DNA of 63,710 nucleotides from an uncultured Anaerococcus sp. (lineage in GTDB: Bacteria; Bacillota; Clostridia; Tissierellales; Peptoniphilaceae): positions 1 through 63,710 of the forward strand of contig CALUCE010000012.1 in assembly GCA_943914475.1 (NCBI GenBank), written 5' to 3'. Under the pieces are notes generated by a model, which saw only the letters and a list, made by a program, of their open reading frames with translations, was not told the origin of the DNA and ran no database searches. Position 1 is the first letter of the stretch; each line of letters begins with the position of its first letter. Positions 1-7,951 of this stretch are shown piece by piece. Position numbers and translations under genes: made by a program.

Positions 1-2
1 AT

Positions 3-78
3 GATCCATTAGCTCAGTCGGTAGAGCACTTGACTTTTAATCAAGGCGTCCGGAGTTCGAATCTCCGATGGGTCACCA
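3..78 (+). tRNA. tRNA-Lys (UUU)
   Basis: Full cloverleaf with acceptor GATCCAT pairing ATGGGTC (one G-U), D-arm TAGCTCAGTCGGTAGAGCA, anticodon loop CTTTTAA giving anticodon TTT, T-arm with GTTCGAATC, encoded CCA. First of seven co-oriented tRNA genes separated by 3-24 nt, so probably one transcript; its promoter lies before the window. Confidence 0.97.
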
Positions 79-96
79 TATATATTTTTATAAGTT

Positions 97-187
97 GGAG
101 AGGTACCGAAGCGGTCATAACGGGGCGGTCTTGAAAACCGTTAGAGTCTTACGGCTCACAAGGGTTCGAATCCCTTCCTCTCCGCCA
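97..187 (+). tRNA. tRNA-Ser (UGA)
   Basis: Acceptor GGAGAGG pairs CCTCTCC, with G discriminator and encoded CCA. The anticodon loop CTTGAAA gives TGA. A long variable arm makes it 91 nt, as expected for a class II serine tRNA. Confidence 0.97.
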
Positions 188-196
188 ATTTTTTAT

Positions 197-291
197 GGAG
201 AAGTACTCAAGTGGCTGAAGAGGCTCCCCTGCTAAGGGAGTAGATCCCAACTTTAAGGGATGCGAGGGTTCAAATCCCTCTTTCTCCGCCA
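197..291 (+). tRNA. tRNA-Ser (GCU)
   Basis: Acceptor GGAGAAG with encoded CCA, anticodon stem CTCCC/GGGAG around loop CTGCTAA (anticodon GCT), and a long variable arm (95 nt in all). Second serine isoacceptor in the same cluster. Confidence 0.97.
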
Positions 292-294
292 TAT

Positions 295-370
295 GCCCAG
301 ATAGCTCAGTTGGTAGAGCAGCGGATTGAAGCTCCGCGTGTCGGCAGTTCAACTCTGTCTCTGGGCACCA
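295..370 (+). tRNA. tRNA-Phe (GAA)
   Basis: Acceptor GCCCAGA pairs TCTGGGC, with discriminator A and encoded CCA. Anticodon stem GCGGA/TCCGC encloses TTGAAGC, anticodon GAA. It follows the preceding serine tRNA after 3 nt. Confidence 0.97.
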
Positions 371-378
371 TAATATAT

Positions 379-454
379 AGGGATTTAGTTCAGTTGGTAG
401 AACGTCGGTCTCCAAAACCGGATGTCACGGGTTCGAGTCCTGTAATCCCTGCCA
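379..454 (+). tRNA. tRNA-Trp (CCA)
   Basis: Acceptor AGGGATT pairs AATCCCT, discriminator G, encoded CCA. The anticodon loop CTCCAAA gives anticodon CCA. Confidence 0.97.
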
Positions 455-457
455 CAT

Positions 458-534
<77 letters not shown>

Positions 535-557
535 CTTACAAATATATATTTATATTT

Positions 558-634
558 GGGCCTCTAGCTCAGTCGGTTAGAGCGCCCGGCTCATAACCGG
601 TAGGTCCAGGGTTCGAGTCCCTGGAGGCCCACCA
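558..634 (+). tRNA. tRNA-Met (CAU)
   Basis: Acceptor GGGCCTC pairs GAGGCCC with encoded CCA. Anticodon stem CCCGG/CCGGT encloses CTCATAA (anticodon CAT). The paired first acceptor position argues against initiator tRNA; it is elongator Met or, less likely, the lysidine-modified Ile2 tRNA. Its 3' end is the seed of the tandem repeats that follow. Confidence 0.93.
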
Positions 635-1255
635 GATTGCACCGTGCCTTTTAGGCCGGTGCTTTTTGTTTGACTAAAATACCCCTTCGTTCCAAGTACC
701 GGTTATGAGCAGCTCATAACAGTTCTTCGGATTCGCTTGCAGCTCATCTCGAAGATTTCAAATCACCCTGTGATTTGAAACCCTGCAAGGGACTAGGTCA
801 CAGGTTTCGAGTCCCTGGAGGCCCACCAGATTGCACCGTGCCTTTTAGGCCGGTGCTTTTTGTTTGACTAAAATACCCCTTCGTTCCAAGTACCGGTTAT
901 GAGCAGCTCATAACAGTTCTTCGGATTCGCTTGCAGCTCATCTCGAAGATTTCAAATCACCCTGTGATTTGAAACCCTGCAAGGGACTAGGTCACAGGTT
1001 TCGAGTCCCTGGAGGCCCACCAAGAATCACCGTGCCTTTGGCCGGTGCTTTTTGCATACATATTTTTCTCCTCCGTTCCAGTTACCGGTTATGAGACCTC
1101 ATAACCAGTTCTTAGGCTTCACCTTCGGTTCAGCTCTAAGATTCCAAATCACTCTGTGATTTGAAACTCATTCAAGACTAGGTCACAGGTTTCGAGTATC
1201 TGGAGCCCCAACAGATTGTATCGTGCCTTTGGCTGATGTTTTTTTCTTAAAAATA
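609..1255 (+). repeat. decaying tandem repeat built on the tRNA-Met 3' end
   Basis: The T-arm, acceptor 3' strand, CCA and terminator of tRNA-Met recur downstream. The string CTGGAGGCCC begins at 621, 815 and 1009, an exact 194-nt period, and a degraded CTGGAGCCCC begins at 1200. Units 1 and 2 are near identical; units 3 and 4 are progressively diverged. Each intact unit also holds an inverted copy of the Met anticodon arm (ACCGGTTATGAG) facing CTCATAAC, a TCTTCG/CGAAGA stem, a CAAATCAC/GTGATTTG stem and the terminator hairpin. The tRNA halves lack an anticodon arm in sense orientation, so these are not functional tRNAs. Possible origins are repeated integration at the tRNA 3' end or slippage duplication of a structured RNA. 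Confidence 0.9.
639..671 (+). terminator. terminator of the tRNA operon
   Basis: Stem GCACCG-T-GCC pairs GGC-CGGTGC around TTTTA and is followed by TTTTTG. It closes the tRNA operon 4 nt after tRNA-Met. The same hairpin recurs in each downstream repeat unit. Confidence 0.9.
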
Positions 1256-1353
1256 TCTCTTCGATTCAATTTCCTATTATTAGTAGTTATAGCTCTTCTT
1301 AGTCTTCAGTTTGGTTTAATTTTTCTTTTATATGTTTAAATTTATTTTTAAAG

Positions 1354-1362
1354 TGATATAAT
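1354..1362 (+). promoter_or_regulatory. extended -10 promoter for trkA
   Basis: TGATATAAT at 1354-1362 is an extended -10 (TGnTATAAT). No good -35 is seen, which is usual for extended -10 promoters. It would give a leader of about 190 nt before trkA. Confidence 0.5.
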
Positions 1363-1368
1363 ATCAGT

Positions 1369-1550
1369 GCTAAAGCGACTCTTGTTTTGGATGTTTTTTA
1401 TGTGAGCCTTGAAAGTTTTCTTTTTATGATTAACGAGATTTAAAAATTTTGCTGATTAGTTTTTGGCTAGGAGTTTTCTCTATAGCCTTTATTTTATAGC
1501 TCTCTTATCCTTTAAAGACATCCTTTTATGTGCTATACTCTTAGTACTTG
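1369..1550 (+). promoter_or_regulatory. long untranslated leader of trkAH, unassigned
   Basis: About 190 nt lie between the presumed transcription start and the trkA ribosome binding site (CGGAGG, 1551-1556). GGATGT near 1389 could pair ACATCC near 1519, enclosing most of the leader. No c-di-AMP (ydaO) riboswitch core such as the GGGGACCC block is visible, although that class often sits before potassium genes in Firmicutes. No terminator with a U-run is seen in it. Role unknown. Confidence 0.35.
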
Positions 1551-1560
1551 CGGAGGTTTT

Positions 1561-2925
1561 ATGAATATTATTATAGTAGGTGCTGGCAAGATTGGGTCTT
1601 TTATGACTAGTCAACTGGCTGAGGAAAATCATAATATTTTACTTATAGAAAAAGACAAAGATGTTCTGGATAGGACCTTATCTTTTAATGATGTTATGGG
1701 GATTTTGGGTGATGGAACTAATCCTGAAGTTTTGAGGGAGGCTGATGTTGATCAGTGCCATATTTTTGTTGCCCTAGCCGAAGATGATGATACTAATATT
1801 ATCGCCTGTCTTATGGCAAAGAGTATGGGGGCTAAGTACACCATAGCCAGGGTCAGGGAGCCTAAGTATACAAGCGACCTTGATTTTATGAGAAGGTCTA
1901 TGGGTGTAGATAATATAGTTAATCCAGAGCTTTATGCTGCTAAGGAAATTCAAAGGACTTTAAAGTATCCACTTAGCCATAGTGTTGAATCTTTTATGTC
2001 AGGTAGGGTTAACATGATCCAGCTTGAGGTCAGAAAAAGCTCTCATATGTACAAGAAATCTTTAAGAGAATTAAGCAATGAAGGTCACTTGCAAGGTGCC
2101 TTGGTTTGTATAGCCAAGAAAGACGGAGAAATATTTATCCCAGATGGTAACCATGTCCTTGAGGAGGGTGAGTTTATACATATAGCAGGATCTTCCGAGG
2201 ACCTTTTGAGGATATATAAGTCAGAGATAAAAAAAGACCAGGAAATAAGAAATGTCATGATAATAGGGGCTTCAAGAATGGCATATTATTTGACAGGACT
2301 TTTATTAAAGAGAAATTTTGAAGTTACTATAATAGAGCTTGATAGGCAAAGGGCCTATGAGATGCAAGAAGCCTACCCGGGTGCCATAGTAATCAACACT
2401 GATGGGGCTGATCCTGATATTTTGGCTGAAGAGAGAATAACCAACTATGATGCTGTAATTTCTCTTACTGGTATGGATGAAGAAAATATTTTGATTTCTT
2501 TGGTTGCAAAGAAGTTTGGTATCAAAAAGATTATGACCAAGGTGGATAATATCAAGCTTTTAAAGCTTATCGGTATCCTTGATATGGATGATACTATTAC
2601 ATCAAAAAGAGCTGCATCTGACTTTGTTATAAGGCTTGTAAGAAGTAAGGGAAATTCTAATGGTTTTTCTATCAAAAATCTTTATAGACTAGAAGATGAG
2701 GCTGTAGAAGCCATAGAATTTAATGTTATAGAAAATTGTAAGATTATTGGAAAGAAACTTAAGGATATTAGGACCAAGGACAATACCCTGGTTTGTTATA
2801 TTAGAGATGGAGCCTTTGGGGAAATAGCCGTTGCCAATGGTGATTCCACAATAAAAGTTGGCGATAGGGTTTTGGTTATGACAACCCACAAGGACTTTTC
2901 AGAAATTGACGACATATTGGAGTAG
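1561..2925 (+). CDS. trkA: Trk potassium uptake regulatory subunit TrkA
   Basis: A 454-residue cytosolic gating subunit of the Trk potassium channel-transporter. It has the tandem TrkA architecture, two RCK (TrkA_N plus TrkA_C) halves: the first Rossmann motif GAGKIGSF is at residues 7-14, the second, IIGASRMAYY, near 235. NAD(H) or nucleotide binding to these folds is known for the family. The ATG at 1561 is chosen over the upstream in-frame ATG at 1528 because CGGAGG lies 5 nt before it and the Rossmann strand starts directly. It is 2 nt upstream of trkH, so the pair is co-transcribed and forms one complex at the membrane. Confidence 0.95.
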   Translation: MNIIIVGAGKIGSFMTSQLAEENHNILLIEKDKDVLDRTLSFNDVMGILGDGTNPEVLREADVDQCHIFVALAEDDDTNIIACLMAKSMGAKYTIARVREPKYTSDLDFMRRSMGVDNIVNPELYAAKEIQRTLKYPLSHSVESFMSGRVNMIQLEVRKSSHMYKKSLRELSNEGHLQGALVCIAKKDGEIFIPDGNHVLEEGEFIHIAGSSEDLLRIYKSEIKKDQEIRNVMIIGASRMAYYLTGLLLKRNFEVTIIELDRQRAYEMQEAYPGAIVINTDGADPDILAEERITNYDAVISLTGMDEENILISLVAKKFGIKKIMTKVDNIKLLKLIGILDMDDTITSKRAASDFVIRLVRSKGNSNGFSIKNLYRLEDEAVEAIEFNVIENCKIIGKKLKDIRTKDNTLVCYIRDGAFGEIAVANGDSTIKVGDRVLVMTTHKDFSEIDDILE

Positions 2926-2927
2926 TT

Positions 2928-4391
2928 ATGAATACTAGGATAATTAAATTTGCTTTAGGAAAATTGCTTATAATATTGGCCTATTTAATGATTATTCCCT
3001 TTATAGTATCCATTATATATAATGAAGGTTTGAACAACATGCTAAGCTTTATTATCCCTATGATAATATCTTTTAGCTTTGGTAAATTTTTGGTAAATCG
3101 TGGTGACAATAAACAAGACTTCTACCTAAAAGAATCCATGTTTATAGTTGCTGCAGGCTGGATAATTTTCTCGATTTTTGGATCTTTTCCATTAATGCTT
3201 ACACCCAAAGAATATCCAACCTATATAGATGCGCTTTTTGAAATGGTCTCAGGCTTTACCACCACAGGAGCATCTGTTGCTAAGAGTGTGGAAGTTTTGC
3301 CACATTCAATCATATTTTGGCGCTCCTTATCCCACCTGGTTGGGGGTATGGGGATAGTAGTATTTACCCTTGCTATCTTACCTAAAACCAACAGACACTC
3401 CTCGTTAATCATGCAGGCAGAAGTCCCAGGACCAACTTTTGGAAAAATCACATCCAAACTTTCAAAGACTGCCAGGACTCTTTATATAATTTATTTGGTG
3501 ATGACTATAGTAACCACAATCTTACTTTATATAGGAGGGATGAATCTTTTTGATTCTATGATTTATGCCATGTCTACGGCAGGAACGGGTGGTTTTGGTA
3601 ACAAAGACCTATCCATAGGCTACTATGATTCTAGGTATATAGAAACGGTCCTAGGCTTTGCTATGATGGCCTTTGGGGTAAACTTTAACGTCTACTATTA
3701 TTCTATTTATAGGTCTATAAAAGAAGGAACTGATTCAGAAGAGCTAAGATGGTATGTAGTGATTATAATTGCTTCTAGCCTTTTAATATTTAAAAATATT
3801 TTTAATCTTTATTCGGACAAGATTTATGGCCTTACCAACTCCTTCTTTACAGTAACCTCGATTATGACTACCACTGGCTTTGTTTCGGCAGACTTTGGCG
3901 CCTGGCCCTTATTTTCAAGGATGCTAATAGTGCTATTAATGTTTATTGGAGGATGTGCAGGATCTACTGCCGGAGGACTTAAGGTTTCTAGGGTTATCAT
4001 CCTCATTAAAAGGGGCTTTAACCAAATAAGAGAATCCCAAAACCCAAAGAGGATTACCATAAATAGGCTAGACAACAAGAGAGTAGATGAAGATACAGAA
4101 GTTTCTGTTTCCAAGTACTTTGCCCTCTATGTCTTCCTCTTTATTATATTTTTATTTATAGTTGCCATAGATGTGGATGATTTCCAAACTGCCTTTACAG
4201 CAGTAGCAACCACTATAAATAACGTAGGTCCAGGCATTGGAGCCTTTGGTCCACTGACAAGTTTTGCAGAAATGTCCTATTTATCAAAGGCAGTCCTAAC
4301 CCTTGCCATGCTTTTGGGTAGACTAGAGATATTCCCTATGCTTTTACTCTTCAACCCAAGGACTTATAGGGAATTAAAAAGATCTTTCTAG
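2928..4391 (+). CDS. trkH: Trk potassium uptake transmembrane subunit TrkH
   Basis: A 487-residue integral membrane protein, the pore subunit partnering TrkA. Four selectivity-filter P-loops of the TrkH/KtrB family are visible in order: TTTGAS, STAGTGGFGN, TTTGFVSADFG and NNVGPGIGAFG. The length fits TrkH rather than the shorter KtrB. Ten or so hydrophobic segments surround the filters. It starts 2 nt after trkA stops. Imports K+ at the cytoplasmic membrane with nucleotide control by TrkA. Confidence 0.95.
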   Translation: MNTRIIKFALGKLLIILAYLMIIPFIVSIIYNEGLNNMLSFIIPMIISFSFGKFLVNRGDNKQDFYLKESMFIVAAGWIIFSIFGSFPLMLTPKEYPTYIDALFEMVSGFTTTGASVAKSVEVLPHSIIFWRSLSHLVGGMGIVVFTLAILPKTNRHSSLIMQAEVPGPTFGKITSKLSKTARTLYIIYLVMTIVTTILLYIGGMNLFDSMIYAMSTAGTGGFGNKDLSIGYYDSRYIETVLGFAMMAFGVNFNVYYYSIYRSIKEGTDSEELRWYVVIIIASSLLIFKNIFNLYSDKIYGLTNSFFTVTSIMTTTGFVSADFGAWPLFSRMLIVLLMFIGGCAGSTAGGLKVSRVIILIKRGFNQIRESQNPKRITINRLDNKRVDEDTEVSVSKYFALYVFLFIIFLFIVAIDVDDFQTAFTAVATTINNVGPGIGAFGPLTSFAEMSYLSKAVLTLAMLLGRLEIFPMLLLFNPRTYRELKRSF

Positions 4392-4401
4392 GAAGGAAAG
4401 T

Positions 4402-4430
4402 TTGACAGAAAAGTTTATAAGTTTTAAAAT
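4402..4430 (+). promoter_or_regulatory. sigma-A promoter of the thiD-cytX operon
   Basis: TTGACA at 4402-4407, 17-nt spacer, TAAAAT at 4425-4430. Transcription would begin near 4437, right at the 5' strand of the TPP aptamer P1 stem. Confidence 0.75.
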
Positions 4431-4434
4431 ATGA

Positions 4435-4520
4435 AATATACAAGGGAGTTCTTTAAAGATCTGAGAGGAGGCTAAGCCTCGACCTAACCTAATTTGGATA
4501 ATGCCAACGTAGGAAGTATT
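4435..4520 (+). promoter_or_regulatory. TPP riboswitch (THI element)
   Basis: The thi-box core is readable: CTGAGA at 4461-4466, GACCTAACCTAATTTGGAT and then AATGCCAACGTAGGAA, matching the CTGAGA...ACCTGATCTGGATAATGCCAGCGTAGGGA consensus with few changes. ATAC/GTAT close P1. It precedes a thiamin-pyrimidine kinase and transporter, the expected regulon. Binding of thiamin pyrophosphate should favour the downstream terminator. Confidence 0.95.
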
Positions 4521-4550
4521 ATTTATTTTTATCTCAGCAAATAATTTTAA

Positions 4551-4576
4551 ACGGAGCTTCATGCTCCGTTTTTTAT
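4551..4576 (+). terminator. riboswitch-controlled terminator
   Basis: ACGGAGC (4551-4557) pairs GCTCCGT (4563-4569) with loop TTCAT and a run of T. It sits 30 nt after the TPP aptamer and 85 nt before thiD, so it is the expression platform. TCTCAG at 4532-4537 is complementary to the conserved CTGAGA of the aptamer and may be part of the switch. Confidence 0.88.
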
Positions 4577-4661
4577 GTTAATAAATCTTTTATTTTTAAA
4601 CTCCCCAGATATCAAGCAAAGTAAAGCTTAGCTTGTTTAAAAAATAGTTTAAGGAGTTACT

Positions 4662-5477
4662 ATGACAAATATGAGAACATCATTGACAATAGCTGGATCT
4701 GATTCTAGTGGAGGAGCCGGTATACAAGCAGATATAAAAACCATGACCCTAAATGGAGTATTTGCAACATCTGTTATAACAGCTCTTACAGCTCAAAACA
4801 CTACCGGTGTTTTTGATATCTTAGAAGCAAGTCCAGAATTTTTACAAAAAGAAATAGATGCAGTTTTTACAGATATTTTCCCAGATTCTGTAAAAATAGG
4901 TATGGTTTCATCAAAAGACTTAATAGAAGTTATTGCAGAAAAACTTATTGAGTATAAGGCCAAAAACATAGTGGTTGATCCAGTTATGGTTGCAACCAGT
5001 GGAGCTAAACTTCTAAAAGATGATGCCATAGATGCCCTAAAAGAAAAACTCTTCCCCCTTGCAGATGTTTTGACACCAAACATCCCAGAAGCTGAAATCA
5101 TCATAGGTGAAAAAATAGAAAGCCTGGAAGATATGGAAGAGGCAGCAAGAAAGATCTCAGAAAAATATGGCTGTGGGACCTTGATAAAAGGTGGCCATTA
5201 TATAAATGATGCCAACGACTTTCTTTATGGAAAAGGCAAGGGCAGGTGGTTTTATGGTCAGAGGATTGATACAGCAAATACCCATGGAACAGGCTGTACC
5301 TTATCATCAGCTATAGCAAGTAACCTTGCCAAGGGCTTTGATATGGAAAGGTCTGTAAAAATGGCTAAAGACTATATTTCAAAGGCCCTTGGTGCAGGAC
5401 TTGACCTAGGCGAGGGATCAGGACCTATGAATCATGCCTTTGATATAAAAGATTCCTACAAGGAGCTTGCCCAATGA
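4662..5477 (+). CDS. thiD: hydroxymethylpyrimidine/phosphomethylpyrimidine kinase
   Basis: Cytosolic ribokinase-fold enzyme of thiamin synthesis and salvage, phosphorylating HMP and then HMP-P. The N-terminal substrate motif GSDSSGGAGIQADIKT (residues 11-26) and the C-terminal anion-hole motif NTHGTGCTLSSAIAS with its catalytic Asp region are intact. 271 residues, normal for ThiD. AAGGAG lies 5 nt before the ATG. It is under a TPP riboswitch and overlaps the transporter gene cytX by 4 nt (ATGA), pointing to salvage of imported pyrimidine. Confidence 0.96.
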   Translation: MTNMRTSLTIAGSDSSGGAGIQADIKTMTLNGVFATSVITALTAQNTTGVFDILEASPEFLQKEIDAVFTDIFPDSVKIGMVSSKDLIEVIAEKLIEYKAKNIVVDPVMVATSGAKLLKDDAIDALKEKLFPLADVLTPNIPEAEIIIGEKIESLEDMEEAARKISEKYGCGTLIKGGHYINDANDFLYGKGKGRWFYGQRIDTANTHGTGCTLSSAIASNLAKGFDMERSVKMAKDYISKALGAGLDLGEGSGPMNHAFDIKDSYKELAQ

Positions 5478-6634
5478 AAAAGACTACAAACTTTGAAAAC
5501 GGCCTAATTTGGTTTGGAGCAGGAGTATCTATAGCTGAGATCATCACAGGTACTTACTTTGTCTCTCTGGGCTTTAAAAGAGCCTTATTAGCCATTATAG
5601 TAGGTCATATCATAGGAGGAGTTCTCCTTTATTTGGCAGGACTTATAGGAGCAAATACTGAAAAATCTGCCATGGAAACAGTAAAGATGAACTTTGGGGA
5701 AAAGGGTGGAAAAATCTTTGCTCTTTTAAATGTACTCCAGCTAGTGGGTTGGACAGCAATCATGATTTATGATGGAGCTATTTCAACATCCCATGTATTT
5801 TCCACTAGCCACATTATCTGGGCTTTACTTATAGGACTATTGATCCTTGTTTGGATAAGGATAGGTATAAGTGATCTTGGCAAACTAAATACAGTTTCCA
5901 TGACGCTACTTTTCCTATTAACCATAGTCCTATCCTTTAAAATATTTAAGGGACTTGACCTGTCAGAACCAGGACTAAAAGATGCCATGAGCTTTGGAGC
6001 TGCCATAGAACTTGCAGTAGCTATGCCACTTTCTTGGCTACCTTTGATATCTGACTATACAAGGGTGGCGAAAGATAAAAAAGGAGCCTCACTTACATCA
6101 ACCTTGGTTTACTCCTTGGTATCAGTATGGATGTATATGATAGGAGTGGGAATGGCACTTTTGACCCAAGAGTCAGATATAGCTCTTATCATGGTAAAAT
6201 CAGGCCTAGGTATAACAGCCATGCTTATAATAATCCTATCAACCGTAACCACAACTTTCCTTGATGCCTACTCCGCAGGAGTATCATCAGAATCATTATC
6301 TAAAAAACTTGATGGCAAAAAGGTAGCCATCATAGTAACCATAATAGGAACACTTGGAGCTATAATCTTTCCTATGGATGATATAACAGACTTTTTGTAT
6401 CTTATAGGTTCAGTCTTTGCTCCAATGATAGCAGTCCAAATTTCTGACTATTTTATCCTAAGAAAAGAGAGCGTAAAAGAATCAATCCACACCAAAAACC
6501 TATTAATCTGGCTAGCCGGATTTATAATCTATAGGATTCTTTTAAGAATGGACCTAGCACTAGGTTCCACTGTTTCCTGTATACTTTTGGTTATAATAAT
6601 TAAAGTTATAGTAGAGAAAATTGTAAATAAATAA
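5474..6634 (+). CDS. cytX: CytX-type hydroxymethylpyrimidine transporter
   Basis: A 386-residue NCS1-family permease with about 10-12 hydrophobic segments. It starts within the stop of thiD (ATGA), so it is translationally coupled to it. The NCS1 family carries nucleobases and related compounds; the subgroup found with thiD under TPP control is CytX, the presumed HMP importer. Substrate is inferred from context rather than from residues. A terminator follows directly. Confidence 0.9.
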   Translation: MKKTTNFENGLIWFGAGVSIAEIITGTYFVSLGFKRALLAIIVGHIIGGVLLYLAGLIGANTEKSAMETVKMNFGEKGGKIFALLNVLQLVGWTAIMIYDGAISTSHVFSTSHIIWALLIGLLILVWIRIGISDLGKLNTVSMTLLFLLTIVLSFKIFKGLDLSEPGLKDAMSFGAAIELAVAMPLSWLPLISDYTRVAKDKKGASLTSTLVYSLVSVWMYMIGVGMALLTQESDIALIMVKSGLGITAMLIIILSTVTTTFLDAYSAGVSSESLSKKLDGKKVAIIVTIIGTLGAIIFPMDDITDFLYLIGSVFAPMIAVQISDYFILRKESVKESIHTKNLLIWLAGFIIYRILLRMDLALGSTVSCILLVIIIKVIVEKIVNK

Positions 6635-6635
6635 T

Positions 6636-6680
6636 AAAAAAGGATCTGTTTAAAATATTTACTCTTATTCAGATCCTTTT
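6636..6680. terminator. bidirectional terminator
   Basis: AAGGATCTG pairs CAGATCCTT with A-rich and T-rich flanks on both sides. It serves cytX on the plus strand; its right arm is inside the last codons of the convergent regulator gene, which it ends on the minus strand. Confidence 0.8.
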
Positions 6681-7525
6681 ATCTCATCATAAGCTTTTTT
6701 TGTATTTTTAAAAATTTTAATAAGTTCAGAATTTTCAGCAAGCTTTGCTATCATAATTGCTTTTTTATAGTCGTCTAAATAATCAATGCCATTAAGCCTT
6801 TTATATACAGATCTTGTAAAATAAAGTACAGGATTGGGTATTTCATTCTTATCTAAATAATAAGAAATACCATTATTTATTATTTCTGAACAATCATCAT
6901 AATCTTCAATAATTATATAAGCATTTGCAAGGTTAATACATATAATAGGAAATAATGGATTATCCATACTTGTTCTGTCATATACAAACTTAAGCAAATT
7001 AATGCATTTTTCATTATCTATGTTTGTATATGTCATAGCAATATCCATTATAATTCTTAACTCAAAATCAGTATAAGAATTATAAGCTAGATTAGAGGAC
7101 TTTTTGTCGAAACAATTTAAAGCTTTAATTAGAAATTCTCTTTCTCCGGCTTTTGTCAAATGATCTATTGACTTAATGAATAATAGAACTTGCTTACAAG
7201 AAGTTTTTATGTAAGCAATTCTTGTATCTTTTTCCAAAGAAGAAATTATTTTGGCTTCTTCTTCAAAGTTTATTTTGTGCTCTAGCTTTTCGATGAATCT
7301 ATTAAAAGTTTTATTGAAAATTACATAGTCATGTAAACTTGTGTCTACATATGCTCTAATAAAATCATAATTTAAAGAGTGTGATATTTTATATAAGGTC
7401 AACATAGATGGTTCATTTAAGCCGTTTTCGATTCTACTTATAGTTTTCCTGTCTATATCAGCTTCCAAAGATAAATCTAGTTGATTAATTTTTTCACCAA
7501 GTGCCAATAAATTATCTTTTTCCAT
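6665..7525 (-). CDS. XRE-family regulator with TPR-like C-terminal domain (Rgg/PlcR-like)
   Basis: 286 residues. The N-terminus holds a short HTH_3 unit ending DRKTISRIENGLNEPS (about residues 25-40); the rest is all-helical, repeat-like sequence typical of peptide-sensing RRNPP-type regulators, e.g. FPIICINLANAYIIIEDY. The ATG at 7525 is chosen because GGAG sits 7 nt upstream; an in-frame TTG 12 nt earlier overlaps that site. Divergent from a decayed peptide gene and an ABC transporter, so it probably controls them. Two related regulators occur near 58 kb and 62 kb. RRNPP membership is inference from fold pattern and context. Confidence 0.8.
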   Translation of the reverse strand: MEKDNLLALGEKINQLDLSLEADIDRKTISRIENGLNEPSMLTLYKISHSLNYDFIRAYVDTSLHDYVIFNKTFNRFIEKLEHKINFEEEAKIISSLEKDTRIAYIKTSCKQVLLFIKSIDHLTKAGEREFLIKALNCFDKKSSNLAYNSYTDFELRIIMDIAMTYTNIDNEKCINLLKFVYDRTSMDNPLFPIICINLANAYIIIEDYDDCSEIINNGISYYLDKNEIPNPVLYFTRSVYKRLNGIDYLDDYKKAIMIAKLAENSELIKIFKNTKKAYDEIKGSE

Positions 7526-7614
7526 AAATTTCTCCAAAATGTACCATATATGCCCTTGTTTTAATATTATTATAAATTATATAATAATTATAATCAAATG
7601 AGAAAGGAAATATT

Positions 7615-7879
7615 ATGAAAGTAAAATTATTCACTATTATTGCAATAGAACGATATTATCGATAGCTACTAAACCCATAGAATATAGTGTGGTTGAAAAT
7701 TCTGATAAAATAATAATTAAGATTAAGAACTATGATATAACTGCTATAGTTTAAAATGAAATATTAAATTCATTGTGTATAATACTTTTGTAAGTAAAAA
7801 CTCAAACTTTAGAAATCATGTTGAACAAAAAAATAAAACAGTTAGGAGTTTTCTTGTAAAGAATTTACCGCAGAATTAA
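7615..7879 (+). pseudogene. decayed small secreted protein gene
   Basis: An ATG at 7615 with AAAGGA upstream begins MKVKLFTIIAI, a signal-peptide-like start, then hits a stop at 7663-7665. In another frame the sequence continues TILSIATKPIEYSVVENSD to a stop at 7752. A third readable stretch (IKFIVYNTFVSKNSNF... KNLPQN) runs to 7879. This looks like one short exported protein broken by at least two frameshifts. It lies between the divergent regulator and the ABC transporter, where a peptide or bacteriocin precursor would be expected. Family not recognised. Confidence 0.55.
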
Positions 7880-7951
7880 TAGAAACACTAGCCATAGATT
7901 ATTTGCTATTCACATAAGAATTTGCAAATAAATATAAGGAGATAATATGCC

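Noticed and set aside
149..415. 88-codon ORF on the minus strand
   Set aside because: It lies across four tRNA genes and only reflects their antisense.
609..1255. additional tRNA-Met genes or a CRISPR array
   Set aside because: Repeats lack 5' acceptor and D-arm; units are 194 nt with no short-repeat/unique-spacer pattern.
1369..1550. ydaO-type c-di-AMP riboswitch before trkA
   Set aside because: The conserved core blocks are not present.
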